Position numbers and translations under genes: made by a program | Assembly (NCBI GenBank): GCA_024220505.1 | Contig: JAKZZE010000001.1 | Span: forward strand, 868,001-932,000 | Length of the DNA stretch: 64,000 nt | Source of the DNA: Rhizopus arrhizus | Lineage: Eukaryota; Mucoromycota; Mucoromycetes; Mucorales; Rhizopodaceae | Direction: 5' to 3' | Notes under the pieces: generated by a model | The model's database searches: none | What the model was told of the DNA's origin: nothing | Seen by the model: only the letters and a program-made list of their open reading frames with translations | Shown here: one piece after another, positions 49,327 through 59,355 of the stretch | How positions within the stretch are numbered: the stretch's first letter is position 1 | Layout: every line of letters begins with the position of its first letter

Positions 49327-50345
49327 GTTACATCCACCGTACACATGGTTAAACAAATTAATCCTCTTTGGTGGCCGTGCGTCATGACGACACACAAGAC
49401 ATTGATAAACGAAACCGACAGGCACATAATGGAAGCAACCAAAGTACGCCTGGCTAGTTTGTAAAGACGAGTCACTTTCCAATCAGTACGAGTATTAAGA
49501 CCAATATGTGTCAGTGGTCTCATAAAGAGCCATGTAAGGTATAGATTAAAGATCTAGTATGAATCAGTCTTTTGCTTTCTTTAGCAAATCATCTACAAAT
49601 CAAACTTACAAAATCATAGACCTAAAAAAAATTCTTGTTAACGACGTATTGTTCCTAAAAATCCAACACTTACCAAGAGAGGAATACTAGCGATATCTTG
49701 CAAACCAATCATACAGGTTCCATCGGCTTCCAAATAAATATTTCTAAAGCTCAACTTTTAAACGCATATAAGTCTCTAGTATTCTGTTCATCTTGTCTTT
49801 TTTTTACCATTAAAGCAAAAATGATAATATAAGGACAGAGTAAAAGAATATGAAACTTATATTGTGCTGTTTTCATTCGTGTTGTCTTGACAGCAGTTAC
49901 CAAATGAACACGTTCGATAAGCCTGTGGACTTTATATTTCAGTTTTCCTGTCAAGAATATAACTTGTATTTTACCAAGCATAAGCAACGATTTTACTTCC
50001 TGCATAAAAGAAATCACACGAAAGCATACCAAGAGTACAAGAAAGCATGTTATCTAAAGCCAAGTTAGTCATACAACCTATCATAACCATCAGAAACCCA
50101 CTGTTATTTGTAGACACAACCACCACTGAAGTCACTGCAAATGCCCAAGAGAGAGTATAAAGCAAGATGACAAGCACTCGACCATAATTAATAGATTTCA
50201 TCTGTTCACCGTAAGTTTTTACTCCCAAGGCAACAGCCAATACAGTAATACAGGCAAGAGAGGTGAATTCAGAGGCAAGCTCTAAACCATCTGGACTCAC
50301 GTCACTCAGACTAAGTACTATGGTAGTATCCGTGCTGTTATCCAT
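49035..50345 (-). CDS. Seven-TM-like membrane protein, unknown function
   Basis: The first exon (from 50345) encodes MDNSTDTTIVLSLSDVSPDG and three hydrophobic helices. The next part (RLIERVHLVTAVKTTRMKTA, then HILLLCPYIIIFALM) follows one or two short introns whose exact borders I could not settle. Exon pieces at 49745-49690 and 49660-49610 encode ADGTCMIGLQDIASIPLLVY and VYDF. The 49550-49330 exon begins IFNLYLTWLFMRPLTHIGLN and includes ARRTLVASIMCLSVSFINVL. The last exon carries VNVVTVHWVTAGSS and an acidic/His-rich tail. About seven helices can be counted. The topology and charged loops look receptor-like, but no GPCR family signature is clear. An intron at 49325-49239 holds 37 consecutive A on the coding strand. 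Confidence 0.7.
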
Positions 50346-50905
50346 GATTTTTGTTGTATTGAAGAGAAAGAAAAGAAGGATAGAGTTTGCTTATATACCT
50401 TACCTGGATTTTTCCATGTAGAAGGGATAGTGTTTGTTTTTCTTTTTGTAATACTTTATTGCTCCTTATGTAAAGCTGATCGCCTTAGGGTACTTGTGGG
50501 GTCCAGCTCCTTATTTTTCTGGTGAATAGTTTATGTCTATATAGTTTACAAAAGAAAGAGATGTTGAGTTATATACATGTATTCAATATGTTTATCTGTC
50601 ATGAATAACAAAAGATGTGAAAACCAAAACATTTTCTTATAATTTCTTAGAAATTTCAAGACACCAGCGGCCTTTTTATGTCTCTAAATCCAGAAAAAGG
50701 AAAAGCTTAGACATTGCGATTTAAAGAAAAAGGAGAGGTAAATTATATCCTTAGGGGTTGTTTATACACGTTAGTGTATGAAATAATTGAAAAGGATATT
50801 TTTTAATATTCACTTGACCCTTACTTTTTGTCTCACTTTTTGATTGGAAGGAATCGCGTCACACGTTAAATTCCTTTTTTTTTTTTATTCTTCTTTATTC
50901 ATACA
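50346..50905. other. Divergent promoter region
   Basis: This 560-bp spacer separates the minus-strand 7TM-like gene from the plus-strand Get5-like gene, so both promoters lie here. It contains T-rich tracts near the Get5 start. No specific regulatory site was recognised. Confidence 0.55.
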
Positions 50906-51630
50906 ATGCAAACAGCAACTACTGAATTGGACTTTATTCATCACTATCTTGATGCTCTTTCTACAAAGTCAGTTCGTTATGGTCAAGACTATTTAACTCA
51001 TACTTCACCTTCACCACTAAGAATCAAGGTAACTTAATCTCCCTTCTTCCTCCCCCTTCTTTTTATAAAACTACTAACGCTCAAATACATCAGAGACAGC
51101 CTGTTATCCATCAAGGTATAAAGGAGAACATAAAAAAATCAGGCTATTTTTTGAACCTTTTCCCCCTTTTTTTTTGAATAGAAACTACAGCAACTAACCT
51201 TACTAGTACAGCAACAACAAAAGCAAGCGATAGATTTCAATTGACCATCAAGGTCCTCAAGCCATCCTTTCAATTCACCATCGGTGGTCTTCAGCCTACC
51301 GACACCATTCTTCACTTGAAACAACGCATCTATCAACAACAAAGCGCATACCCTGTTCAACGCCAACGCTTGCTTGTCAAGGGAAAAGTCTTGAATGATC
51401 AAAAGAGTCTGAGTGAACTGTCTGTACAAGAAGGTGTTGTCGTTCACTTGATGTTGACCGCTGCTCCTGCTGCACCCAAAACAGGACGTTGGGGCATCTC
51501 CATCGAAAGTGAAGAAAAACTGAACCGCCCAGAATTTTGGGAAGCTATTGAAAAGACACTGGTGGATCAAGTAGGAGAAAGTGATGGAAAGTTACTGTTG
51601 AGTAAAGTAAAGGATTCTTTGACCGCATAA
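50906..51630 (+). CDS. GET5: Get5/Mdy2-type ubiquitin-like protein
   Basis: Three exons (50906-51028, 51094-51115 with only 22 nt, and 51181-51630) give 198 residues. The N-terminal MQTATTELDFIHHYLDALST, with RYGQDYL after it, is helical and fits the Get4-binding segment. The middle is a ubiquitin-like domain (LTIKVLKPSFQFTIGG, LKQRIYQQQSAYPVQRQRLL, VKGKVLNDQKSLSELSVQEG). The C-terminus (FWEAIEKTLVDQVGESDGKL, ending KDSLTA) matches the homodimerisation helices of Get5. In yeast, Get4-Get5-Sgt2 transfers newly made tail-anchored proteins to Get3 for ER insertion. The gene is convergent with the next gene, with 40 bp between stops. Confidence 0.8.
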
Positions 51631-51670
51631 TGACAATAATAATAATAATAAAAAAAAAGAAACGTTTTAT

Positions 51671-52991
51671 TTAAGCTAAAAGAAGCCACTCTACAATCTG
51701 CCTTTCTTGCTCGTCATCCTGTTCTGAGTCTGTTTGACATGCTTTATCTATTTTCTTTGATTTCAGTGGTTGACGTAGAGGAGTGGGTATAACATAAACA
51801 AGTTCCTTTTCTGGTCCACGTATACATCCCTCAGACGGACGTCGAATCACTCGAATAGAAGTTCGTTCGATCCGTGTCTTTTGTTCGGGTTCCTTTGGAC
51901 TCAAGGGTGGAGAATGTACTGGTGAATCTGGTAGTTGACTGACTTCGATAGACTTTAGACGATGAGGGGTGAGTGAGACTCTTTTGGTATCACCTGAACG
52001 AAAGAGGTCTTCAAAGTCTGTTGCTAAAGGAGATGGAAGTGGTCGTTTTGCAAGTTGGGTGGATTGATGACGATGGGTTGTGACTTTCTTGTGGTTGCTG
52101 TTGAATAGACTAAAGTGTCTTTTGAGAGAGTTCTTTCTGTGTTCGTTCTCGCTTGATTTTCTTGCAGCATCTGCTGTGATAGTTTCATCTGTGAAGGTTA
52201 AGTCATTTTTGGACAATGCGTTTATATGTTTAGTACCATTCATTAATTCTACTGCATCTTCCTCCTCCTCCTTTTCATTATTTTCATTTAGACAAGACAT
52301 GTTTTTCTAATTCAAAAGAGAAAAAGTAAAAATAAAATCAAATGCGTTGTTTTCAAATACTTGCTTTACCTGTAATTGATCTTTCAATTTCATCTTTTCA
52401 AATATATGATTTATATTTATATCATTCAATAAACCTGCGAAAACCTCCTTTAAAGAAATTGATTCCACGTCAGCTTGATCCGCAATTGAACAAAGCAAGT
52501 ATTCTGCTATATGCTCCACAATAACTGTCAGGTAAATGATGATGATATCCGATGATTGAGATCTATGATCTGATAAGGTACAGTGACGTGCACAACGTTC
52601 TTGAATGTTCATTATCCCAAGTGAACTTTCTGTACAATCACCCACTTTCAAATGTCTTTTCAACTCCATGTCTGCTTCAATCAACGCATGCTTTGAAAGA
52701 CGTGGTAATAATTCATGAAAGACAGATTTGATACGAAAGATGTCGACTGGGTGTGAGACAGCGGTCAATAAGATGAAGAGAAATTCATCCAAAAATAAAT
52801 TTATTGCTTCTAATCCATCCACAGATAAAGCAAGTGACCCCATATCAGCCATGATGGCATGTGCTGCTTTCAGACAGACATAGACTATAAACACAACAAA
52901 TCATAAAAAAAAGAGCGGGAAAATGGGAATCAAGACAAGGGTTTGCCTCCCTCCTCCTTTCTCTCCTTTATCCTCTCTTACCCTTTGACAT
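51671..52991 (-). CDS. Unrecognised protein with helical N-terminal domain and disordered C-terminus
   Basis: Three exons: 52991-52982 (MSK and one base), about 52886-52370, and 52306-51671. They join in phase to about 380 residues. The N-terminal half (VYVCLKAAHAIMADMGSLAL, LEAINLFLDEFLFILLTAVS, FRIKSVFHELLPRLSKHALI) looks like a compact all-helical domain, possibly histone-fold-like, though that is inference. The C-terminal half is Ser/Pro/Lys-rich with LPDSPVHSPPLSPKEPEQ, resembling proline-directed kinase sites, and ends in ERQIVEWLLLA. I do not recognise the family. The clean splicing and composition argue for a real gene. Confidence 0.7.
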
Positions 52992-54271
52992 TTTGGTTAT
53001 TATTGAATGATACAAGTGAGAAAAAGAGAGAGAGAGAGAGAAAGAAAAAAAGAATAAGTTCATGTATAAAACATATGTAAAGAAGAAAGGATAAAAAAAA
53101 AGGGAGAAAAAAGGGGGAGGAAGGGAAGAAAAGAGATGGAGGGTCCATTTGCATCACATAGGAATCCTAATTATTAAACCAAAAGAATCGAATGCACTCA
53201 CTTTTTAATATAAACACAGCCATGCAGTAAGCTGCTGACGATAATAAAGATGTATAAAGAAAAGCTTAGACGCGATGTAATGCAGGAAATCATTTGTGGC
53301 ATTTAAAAAGGATTGTAACAATCTTTTGTTGTTGGGATAATGATTGTCAGACAAGTAGTTGTATACAATTGAATTTTTTTTTTATGTAATCGTATAATCT
53401 GGCTTAGAATGACAAAGGCTTTATGCTTTACTATGACCAAGGATCCATATGGCAAGTCCCTTAGGTATCTTGCAAATTTGAAAAGGAGGAATTAGACATG
53501 GGCAGTAAGAAATAAATGTATGCTTGTGCTGTGAATCCTATTGAATTTCAAGAATATCCAAGTTGCTTGGATTCTAAAACAATTGTCTATTTTTATTATT
53601 ATTTATCAATTACCTAAACAAAAGTGTTTTGTATCTGTTTATGAATATAACAAACCTTGGTAAACATCACTTGTGAACAAAATCTATCTGAGCCCACAGA
53701 CTTTATCTAAAAAGACGACCTAAATAAAGTCTATAAACAGACGAGGTCTAGATGCTGTATTGTTTTATTGAGCTTATTTAACAGTCAGCACGAATTAGAG
53801 AAACAAGAAACTATTCATTTAGGATGCTTTTGATCCCTTGAGGGAAACAGCCAACTTTTAGGATCAGGATAGCTTATGTCTGACAATGAATATTGGATAA
53901 AGTATTAATAGAGGACAGTAAGTTAGAGTGATGTTCATTAGAGGAAGAAAATAGATTGCTGATTGATGCTGGTAAAGCATTGATGTAATTTTACTGACAA
54001 GTTGATATCAACCTTCCTCCTCTTGTGAATTTATAGAAACAAAAGTCTTTTAGGATAGGATCGTCAGGTTTAGAATAAGACAAAGTTGATATCAATTCCT
54101 TTATAGGTTGTACAAGTCAATCAACCAAGATATCAAAATTTTATAGCTCATCAATAAAAATATACAATTATGAATTATCAGTCAATGATAAATAGAATAG
54201 AAAGATGAAACCTATCACAGATCAATAGGAATGAATAGGGTTGTGACATAAAATAAGATTGTCACATCAAG

Positions 54272-54278
54272 TGAGTCA
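54272..54278 (+). promoter_or_regulatory. TGAGTCA, Gcn4/AP-1-like site
   Basis: TGAGTCA lies 134 bp upstream of the GMP synthase ATG. It is the perfect Gcn4/AP-1 palindrome core and also contains the reverse of TGACTC, the yeast Gcn4/Bas1 site of amino-acid and purine genes. General-control regulation is plausible but unproven in this organism. Confidence 0.35.
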
Positions 54279-54306
54279 CACACAAAAATTTTCGTTATCT
54301 TTTTCA

Positions 54307-54314
54307 TATAAATA
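54307..54314 (+). promoter_or_regulatory. TATA box TATAAATA
   Basis: TATAAATA sits 98 bp upstream of the GMP synthase start codon, with a pyrimidine-rich stretch between them. This is a reasonable core promoter. Confidence 0.5.
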
Positions 54315-54411
54315 CCTTCTATTTTTTTTTCATTTTACAGAATTTTGGGTGGACATCTTTTCAATCCCCCCTTCTTTTTTTTTTTAATAAACTCTCTTTT
54401 TTAAACCCAAA

Positions 54412-56059
54412 ATGGCTGTTGAAGAAATGAATAAGGCTTTTGACACTATCCTCATTTTGGATTTTGGATCTCAAACTTCTCACTTGATTGCTCGTCGAGT
54501 TCGTGAATTTGGAATCTATTGTGAACTTTTGCCATGCACTCAAAAGATGTCTGAACTTCACTTTAAGCCCAAGGGTATCATCTTGTCTGGTTCTCCTTAC
54601 TCTGTTTATGATCAAGATGCTCCTCGTGTTGATCCTGCTGTGTTTGATGCTGGTGTACCCGTCTTGGGTATCTGTTATGGTCTTCAAGAGATGACAAACT
54701 TGATGGGTGGTAAGGTTGAAGCTTGCGATCATCGTGAATATGGTTATGCCAAATTATCTATTCTTGCTCATCCTGATCATCCTCATGCTGATAAACTCTT
54801 TAAGGGTATTGAACAAGAAGTTCAGGTAAAGAAAAACACAAAAAAAAAGAGAATGTTTATTGACTTTGTCACAGGTCTGGATGTCTCACGGTGATCAAGT
54901 GACTGGAGCTGCTGAAAACTTTATGGTCATCGGTACAACCACCACCGCCCCTTTTGCCGCTGTGGCTCACAAGGAAAAGCCTTTTTATGGTATTCAACTT
55001 CACCCTGAATTGTCTCACACTGCTTGTGGTAAAGAAATCCTTCAAAACTTTGTCTTGGGTATTTGTGAAGCTGAATCCTCATGGAACATGGGCTCATTTG
55101 TTGACAAGGAAATCGAACGTATCCGTGCCATCGTTGGTCCTACAGGTCGTGTTATCGGTGCTGTCTCTGGTGGTGTTGATTCAACTGTGGCTGCAAAGTT
55201 GATGCATGATGCTATCGGAGATCGATTCCATGCTATCCTTGTTGATAACGGTGTGATGCGTTTGAACGAATGTGAAAATGTCAAAAAGATGTTGGTTGAC
55301 CACTTGGGCATTAACCTCAAGATTGCTGATGCCAGTGATTTGTTTTTGGATCGTCTCAAGGGTGTGACTGATCCTGAAAAGAAGAGAAAGATCATTGGTA
55401 ACACATTTATTGAAGTGTTTGAAGCTGAGGCTGCTTTGATTGATAAAGAATGTGGTGGACAGATTGAATACTTGTTGCAAGGTACACTTTACCCTGACGT
55501 AATTGAGTCCATCTCTTTCAAGGGACCCAGTGCTACCATCAAGACTCATCACAACGTCGGTGGTCTTTTGGAAGACATGAAGCTCAAGCTGATTGAACCT
55601 CTTCGTGAACTCTTCAAGGATGAAGTACGTGAGTTGGGCAAAATCTTGGGTCTTGATGATGATCTCGTCTGGCGTCATCCCTTCCCTGGTCCAGGTATTG
55701 CTATTCGTGTGCTTGGTGAAGTAACTCGTGAACAAGTCGAGATTGCTCGTTTGGCTGATAATATTTATATTGAAGAAATCAAAAAGAATGGTTTCTATCG
55801 TCAAATCTCTCAAGCTTATGCTGCTCTTTTACCTGTCAAGGCTGTGGGTGTTATGGGTGACAAGCGTACTTATGAACAAGTGATTGCTTTGAGAGCCGTT
55901 GAGACTACTGATTTCATGTCTGCAGATGTGATGATTGGTGCTGAATGGTTCATGTGTTTGAAACGTATTTCATCTAGAATTATTAATGAAGTCAAGGGTG
56001 TAAACCGTGTTGTATATGATATTAGCTCTAAGCCTCCTGCTACCATTGAATGGGAATAG
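54412..56059 (+). CDS. GUA1: GMP synthase (glutamine-hydrolysing)
   Basis: Two exons (54412-54825 and 54875-56059) give 532 residues, the normal fungal length. It converts XMP, glutamine and ATP to GMP in the cytosol, the last step of guanine nucleotide synthesis. The class I glutamine amidotransferase domain shows [14 protein letters not shown] near residue 13, the nucleophile Cys88 in VLGICYGLQ and the His181/Glu183 pair in QLHPELSH. The ATP-pyrophosphatase P-loop SGGVDST is at 236-242, and the dimerisation domain has [18 protein letters not shown] and ends PPATIEWE. All catalytic residues are present. Codon use is visibly biased to preferred codons, suggesting strong expression. A TATA box and a Gcn4-like site lie upstream. 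It is convergent with the defensin-like gene. Confidence 0.97.
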
Positions 56060-56180
56060 ATTCGCATTTATTTAAATAAAATAATCATGCATTTATATAT
56101 ATTTTTACATCAACTTTCTATAAAATCTTGTTTATTATTTAAATAATAAAAGAGGAAAAAAAAAAAAAAAAGAGTCTTTA

Positions 56181-56408
56181 TTATTTTGATGACTTGGAAA
56201 CCTTGGTGCTTATCTTTGTCTTTTTACAAATACAAATGCCTTGCACACCACATTCACCTAATTTATAACCAGCTTTACCACAGTAAGCTTTACAGACAGC
56301 ATTAGCGTGAGAGTCTTTAAGTCGATGACAAGATTTGTTGTGAGGAGCAGCAGTAGCCATCATGATCACAGCAGCAAAAAGGAGAGTCAAATAAACAGCG
56401 AGCTTCAT
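56181..56408 (-). CDS. Secreted defensin-like cysteine-stabilised peptide
   Basis: A 75-residue intronless product. Residues 1-21 (MKLAVYLTLLFAAVIMMATAA) form a classic signal peptide, probably cleaved before or near PHNKSC. The mature part has six Cys at 27, 39, 43, 53, 59 and 61, i.e. C-x11-C-x3-C-x9-C-x5-C-x1-C, which matches the cysteine-stabilised alpha-beta (CS-alpha-beta) spacing of fungal, insect and plant defensins. The typical G-x-C before the fourth or fifth Cys and the C-x-C at the end are there (CGVQGICIC). The tail is basic and Ser-rich (KTKISTKVSKSSK). A TATAAAAAG lies about 51-59 bp upstream. An antimicrobial role is the usual one for the fold, but ion-channel or signalling peptides share it, so activity is not claimed. 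Confidence 0.85.
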   Translation of the reverse strand: MKLAVYLTLLFAAVIMMATAAPHNKSCHRLKDSHANAVCKAYCGKAGYKLGECGVQGICICKKTKISTKVSKSSK

Positions 56409-56458
56409 TTTTAGGAAAGAAAGAAAGTAATATTTTTTTTTAGAGAATAATAATTTGT

Positions 56459-56467
56459 CTTTTTATA
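56459..56467 (-). promoter_or_regulatory. TATA box of the defensin-like gene
   Basis: TATAAAAAG on the minus strand lies about 51-59 bp upstream of the ATG at 56408. It suggests regulated TATA-driven transcription. Confidence 0.5.
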
Positions 56468-57151
56468 GAACAAAATAAAAGGAAGGTGGGATCTTCAGCC
56501 ATGCTTTAAAAGGCAAGCAAACAAGTGAATAAAGATTTAAAAGGTAAATTAGATTCAATGTCTCGTGCGTTCAATTTGGATTTAATTTTTTTTTTTTTTT
56601 CTTGCTAAACGGCAATGCATCTAGAATAACACCAATTTCTGTTCATGAATTCTCTCTATGCTTGCTTTAATTCAATTTGATGAACAGTAATTTGATCATA
56701 GAGCAATCAATTGACAAAGTGAATCAACTTGTTCACAAGTAGCTTTCATATCATCTACTATACCAACAAATGATCACAACTCAATCTAATCCTTGTGTTA
56801 TCACAAAGACTATTTTTTATCCCGAAATACTAGTCTTCTTTAACAAAGTCAATCCAACTCCGGAAATAGAATGAAGGCTCTCTCTCTCTCCCTCTTTCTT
56901 TCTTTTTTTTTTTCTTTCTAGTGTCCTATAAATACATGTAGTGTTATGTCTAGTGAGTACAAACATTCCAAATAGTTTAAATATAGTTTTATTCCATAAA
57001 CATAAAAGCCAGATAGTTTGAGATTGTTGTATGATTAAAAAAAAGTACTTACAAAAGGACGATGATTAAACTTGTTTATAAATAATTTTATTTAAAGTGT
57101 TTGAATGGAATGCTTTTTCTTTTGATATTTACACTAATGCGATTGTATTTG
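56468..57151. other. Intergenic region
   Basis: Upstream of the defensin-like gene and downstream of the gene at 57152-58983. It holds a CT-rich simple-sequence tract (56879-56920). No gene was found. Confidence 0.55.
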
Positions 57152-58983
57152 TTATGAAGATTTTAAAGAGTTTTCAATATCTTCGAGATGAGTATGTAAT
57201 GTCTACTTTACTTGTTAGCTTACACACCTATACACACATCAAAATTACCTGCATCCTTCTATTATAATTCACATCTGTTCCTCCCAACTCAATCACTCGA
57301 TCTACAAACGTCAACAGTAACTCTGTCATATAAACAAATGTAGTTTGTGGATTCGTCATGATATTTCCCGTCACCTTTTTTTGATTCTTTTCTGTTTCAA
57401 TCACACCAATCGCTCGAATCGTAAATTCGACCAACACAGCACTCAAGTTTTCAATAGATAACTCCTGCGATGTAAAATCTCCATTAGATATGATTTGAAG
57501 GTCACTAAGCACCAAGAGACAAGAAATAGTTTGTGTCATGTTATCCAATAACTGCATATATCGAATATCCACTCTTTTAGATGGTACCATCCTCTTTTCA
57601 TCTTCATCTTCTTTATCATGCAAACGACTCAAATTTTCACACATCCACTGTCCATAAATTGTGACCATCGTTCGACAGCTGTAGATGATCTTGAGGCATG
57701 TATAACCTATACACATCGATGCCTCTGATATAAATTCAAGTCCAATCAAGATGGACGTCATCAATTCCTCTCCTACAACAGGCAACTCATACAGTTCAGA
57801 CATGTCCGTCACACGATTTCCAATCTTTTTACATTCGCTGTCCAATGCCTCCATCAACCCAATACAGAGATTATACAACCACTGCTTTGTGGCGTCCAGC
57901 AGACGATCATCCACAGGCAACCCCATCGCTTTCCATTCTAGTCCATTTTGTGTGAGTGCGTCTCCGTAGAGGGCTAATTTGGTATCCAGTATATTTTGAA
58001 GTCCTTTGATATCCTCAAGTAAATCAGATGTTCTGGGTATCGTCGCATGAATCGAACTATTCATATCCTCCATTGACTAAGCCATGATTAATTCACTTTT
58101 TTATTATCAATATTTATCATTTACCTGAACAAACGTAGCCAACTTGTTGACCCTGTTTTCATAAACAGACCATTCTGGAAATATTTGCTACATTTTCTTT
58201 TTATTAAATTAACCAAGAAATAACTTCAAGCTTTTATCTCTTTCTTTCTTTTTTTTTACCATAAAATTCAATGTGTGATCACCACTCAATTCATCTGCTA
58301 ACCGTAACACTTTATGTAAATGGTCTCGTAACTGTTCAAATGTCTGGTTGGACGCTTGCAATAACTCCAATTCTTTTCTTAATAATTTTTGCCTTTCATC
58401 CGATACTTGCTTATATTTTGAATACGACATATGATTCAATTCTGCTTGTCCTCTCATCCACTGTTCAAGTGAATGAGATGATCCTGTATTCCCACTCAGT
58501 GAGATCCGACGTAAAGTAGGCATTGGATTATCTCCTCGATTCAACTTGTTCCAACTGATCATTTCTTGATCACTGCTCTCATCATCATCATCATCATCTT
58601 CCATAGATAAGCCGCGAGCGATATCGTTGGCTAAATTGCTAGATAATTTCTGCATTTTTCGTTCATGGGCTGTTTCTGAAGTGCTCCGTTTACGTTTAAA
58701 ACTTGGTGTACTAGGTGGTGAGGACACTATCTATATTTTAGCATGTACTTATAAGCATGTGTGTCTCTATCTATACCAGTGATCTCATAGTCGTCTTTTA
58801 ACCAATCGAGTCGTTGCGCGTCATTTTTAGAAGTTGGATTCAAGTCATTAAATAAGCTATCCTCTATACAAACTATGATGAATACAACTACACTTTATTA
58901 TTATTATAAATACCTAATAGACTTATAATCATATTAATACAATTCTTCCAAATGTCTTGTTCAGTCCTTAAACCATCAAACAT
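57152..58983 (-). CDS. Unrecognised helical protein with nuclear-type basic and acidic segments
   Basis: Five or six short-intron exons, start MFDGLRTEQDIWKNCINMII at 58983. A second exon encodes SLFNDLNPTSKNDAQRLDWL. The third has VSSPPSTPSFKRKRSTSE (possible nuclear localisation signal), a run of six Asp, and coiled-coil-prone sequence ending GDHTLNFM. After a short linker exon (IFPEWSVYENRVNKLATF) a large exon encodes an all-helical region (GLEWKAMGLPVDDRLLDATK, ELYELPVVGEELMTSILIGL). The last exon, after an intron with a perfect CTAAC branch site, ends HLEDIENSLKSS. Total about 530 residues. I do not recognise the family. The good splicing and a sustained frame argue it is real. Confidence 0.68.
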
Positions 58984-59355
58984 GATCGCTTAACCAGTCT
59001 GAATAAAATGAAAAAAATGAAAAATAAAAAAGTCAAGACTTTTTAAATGCGCCCCAAACTGTTGTCACAAAATCAATGCATTGTTGTACAAAAAAAAACT
59101 CCTTTCACAACCATAACGTTCAAATGACAGAAAATCTACGAAATACCCTTTCTTCAAGAAGTGTGATATTTTATATTTCTTTTTATAACCGAAAGTTTAT
59201 TTTTCATATGTAACTTGAAAGTGGTCCATAAGGTCGATAAGAAATAAAAGAGATGATTAAACTTTGAAAGACAGGAGTCTATATGCAGTAACAAAAATCA
59301 GCTTGCGTTACGTATCTATTTTTTTTTTTCTTTTTTTTTTTATTAAAAAAAACTA
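58984..59355. other. Divergent promoter region
   Basis: This 372-bp spacer separates the minus-strand gene at 57152-58983 from the plus-strand MINDY gene. It is T-rich just before the MINDY start. No particular site was identified. Confidence 0.5.

Larger units (their letters stand above)
52992..54411. other. Intergenic region upstream of GMP synthase
   Basis: About 1.4 kb without a supportable gene. It includes purine-rich simple sequence at 53020-53130, upstream of the minus-strand gene, and the probable GMP synthase promoter elements listed separately. Confidence 0.55.

Noticed and set aside
49201..49523. Open frames encoding poly-Lys or poly-Phe
   Set aside because: They are produced by reading through the homopolymer in the intron of the 7TM-like gene, not a real protein.
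51139..51570. A 143-residue minus-strand open frame opposite Get5
   Set aside because: It is antisense to the ubiquitin-like domain and has no matching splice or domain.
53020..53130. Purine-rich simple sequence as possible regulatory element
   Set aside because: Low-complexity AG repeats are common in this genome and no function can be inferred.
55181..55813. A 210-residue minus-strand open frame inside GMP synthase
   Set aside because: It is a shadow of the strongly codon-biased GMP synthase gene and has no domain.
3436..56059. A purine metabolic cluster (APRT and GMP synthase)
   Set aside because: The two genes are about 50 kb apart with unrelated genes in between, so the co-occurrence is coincidental.
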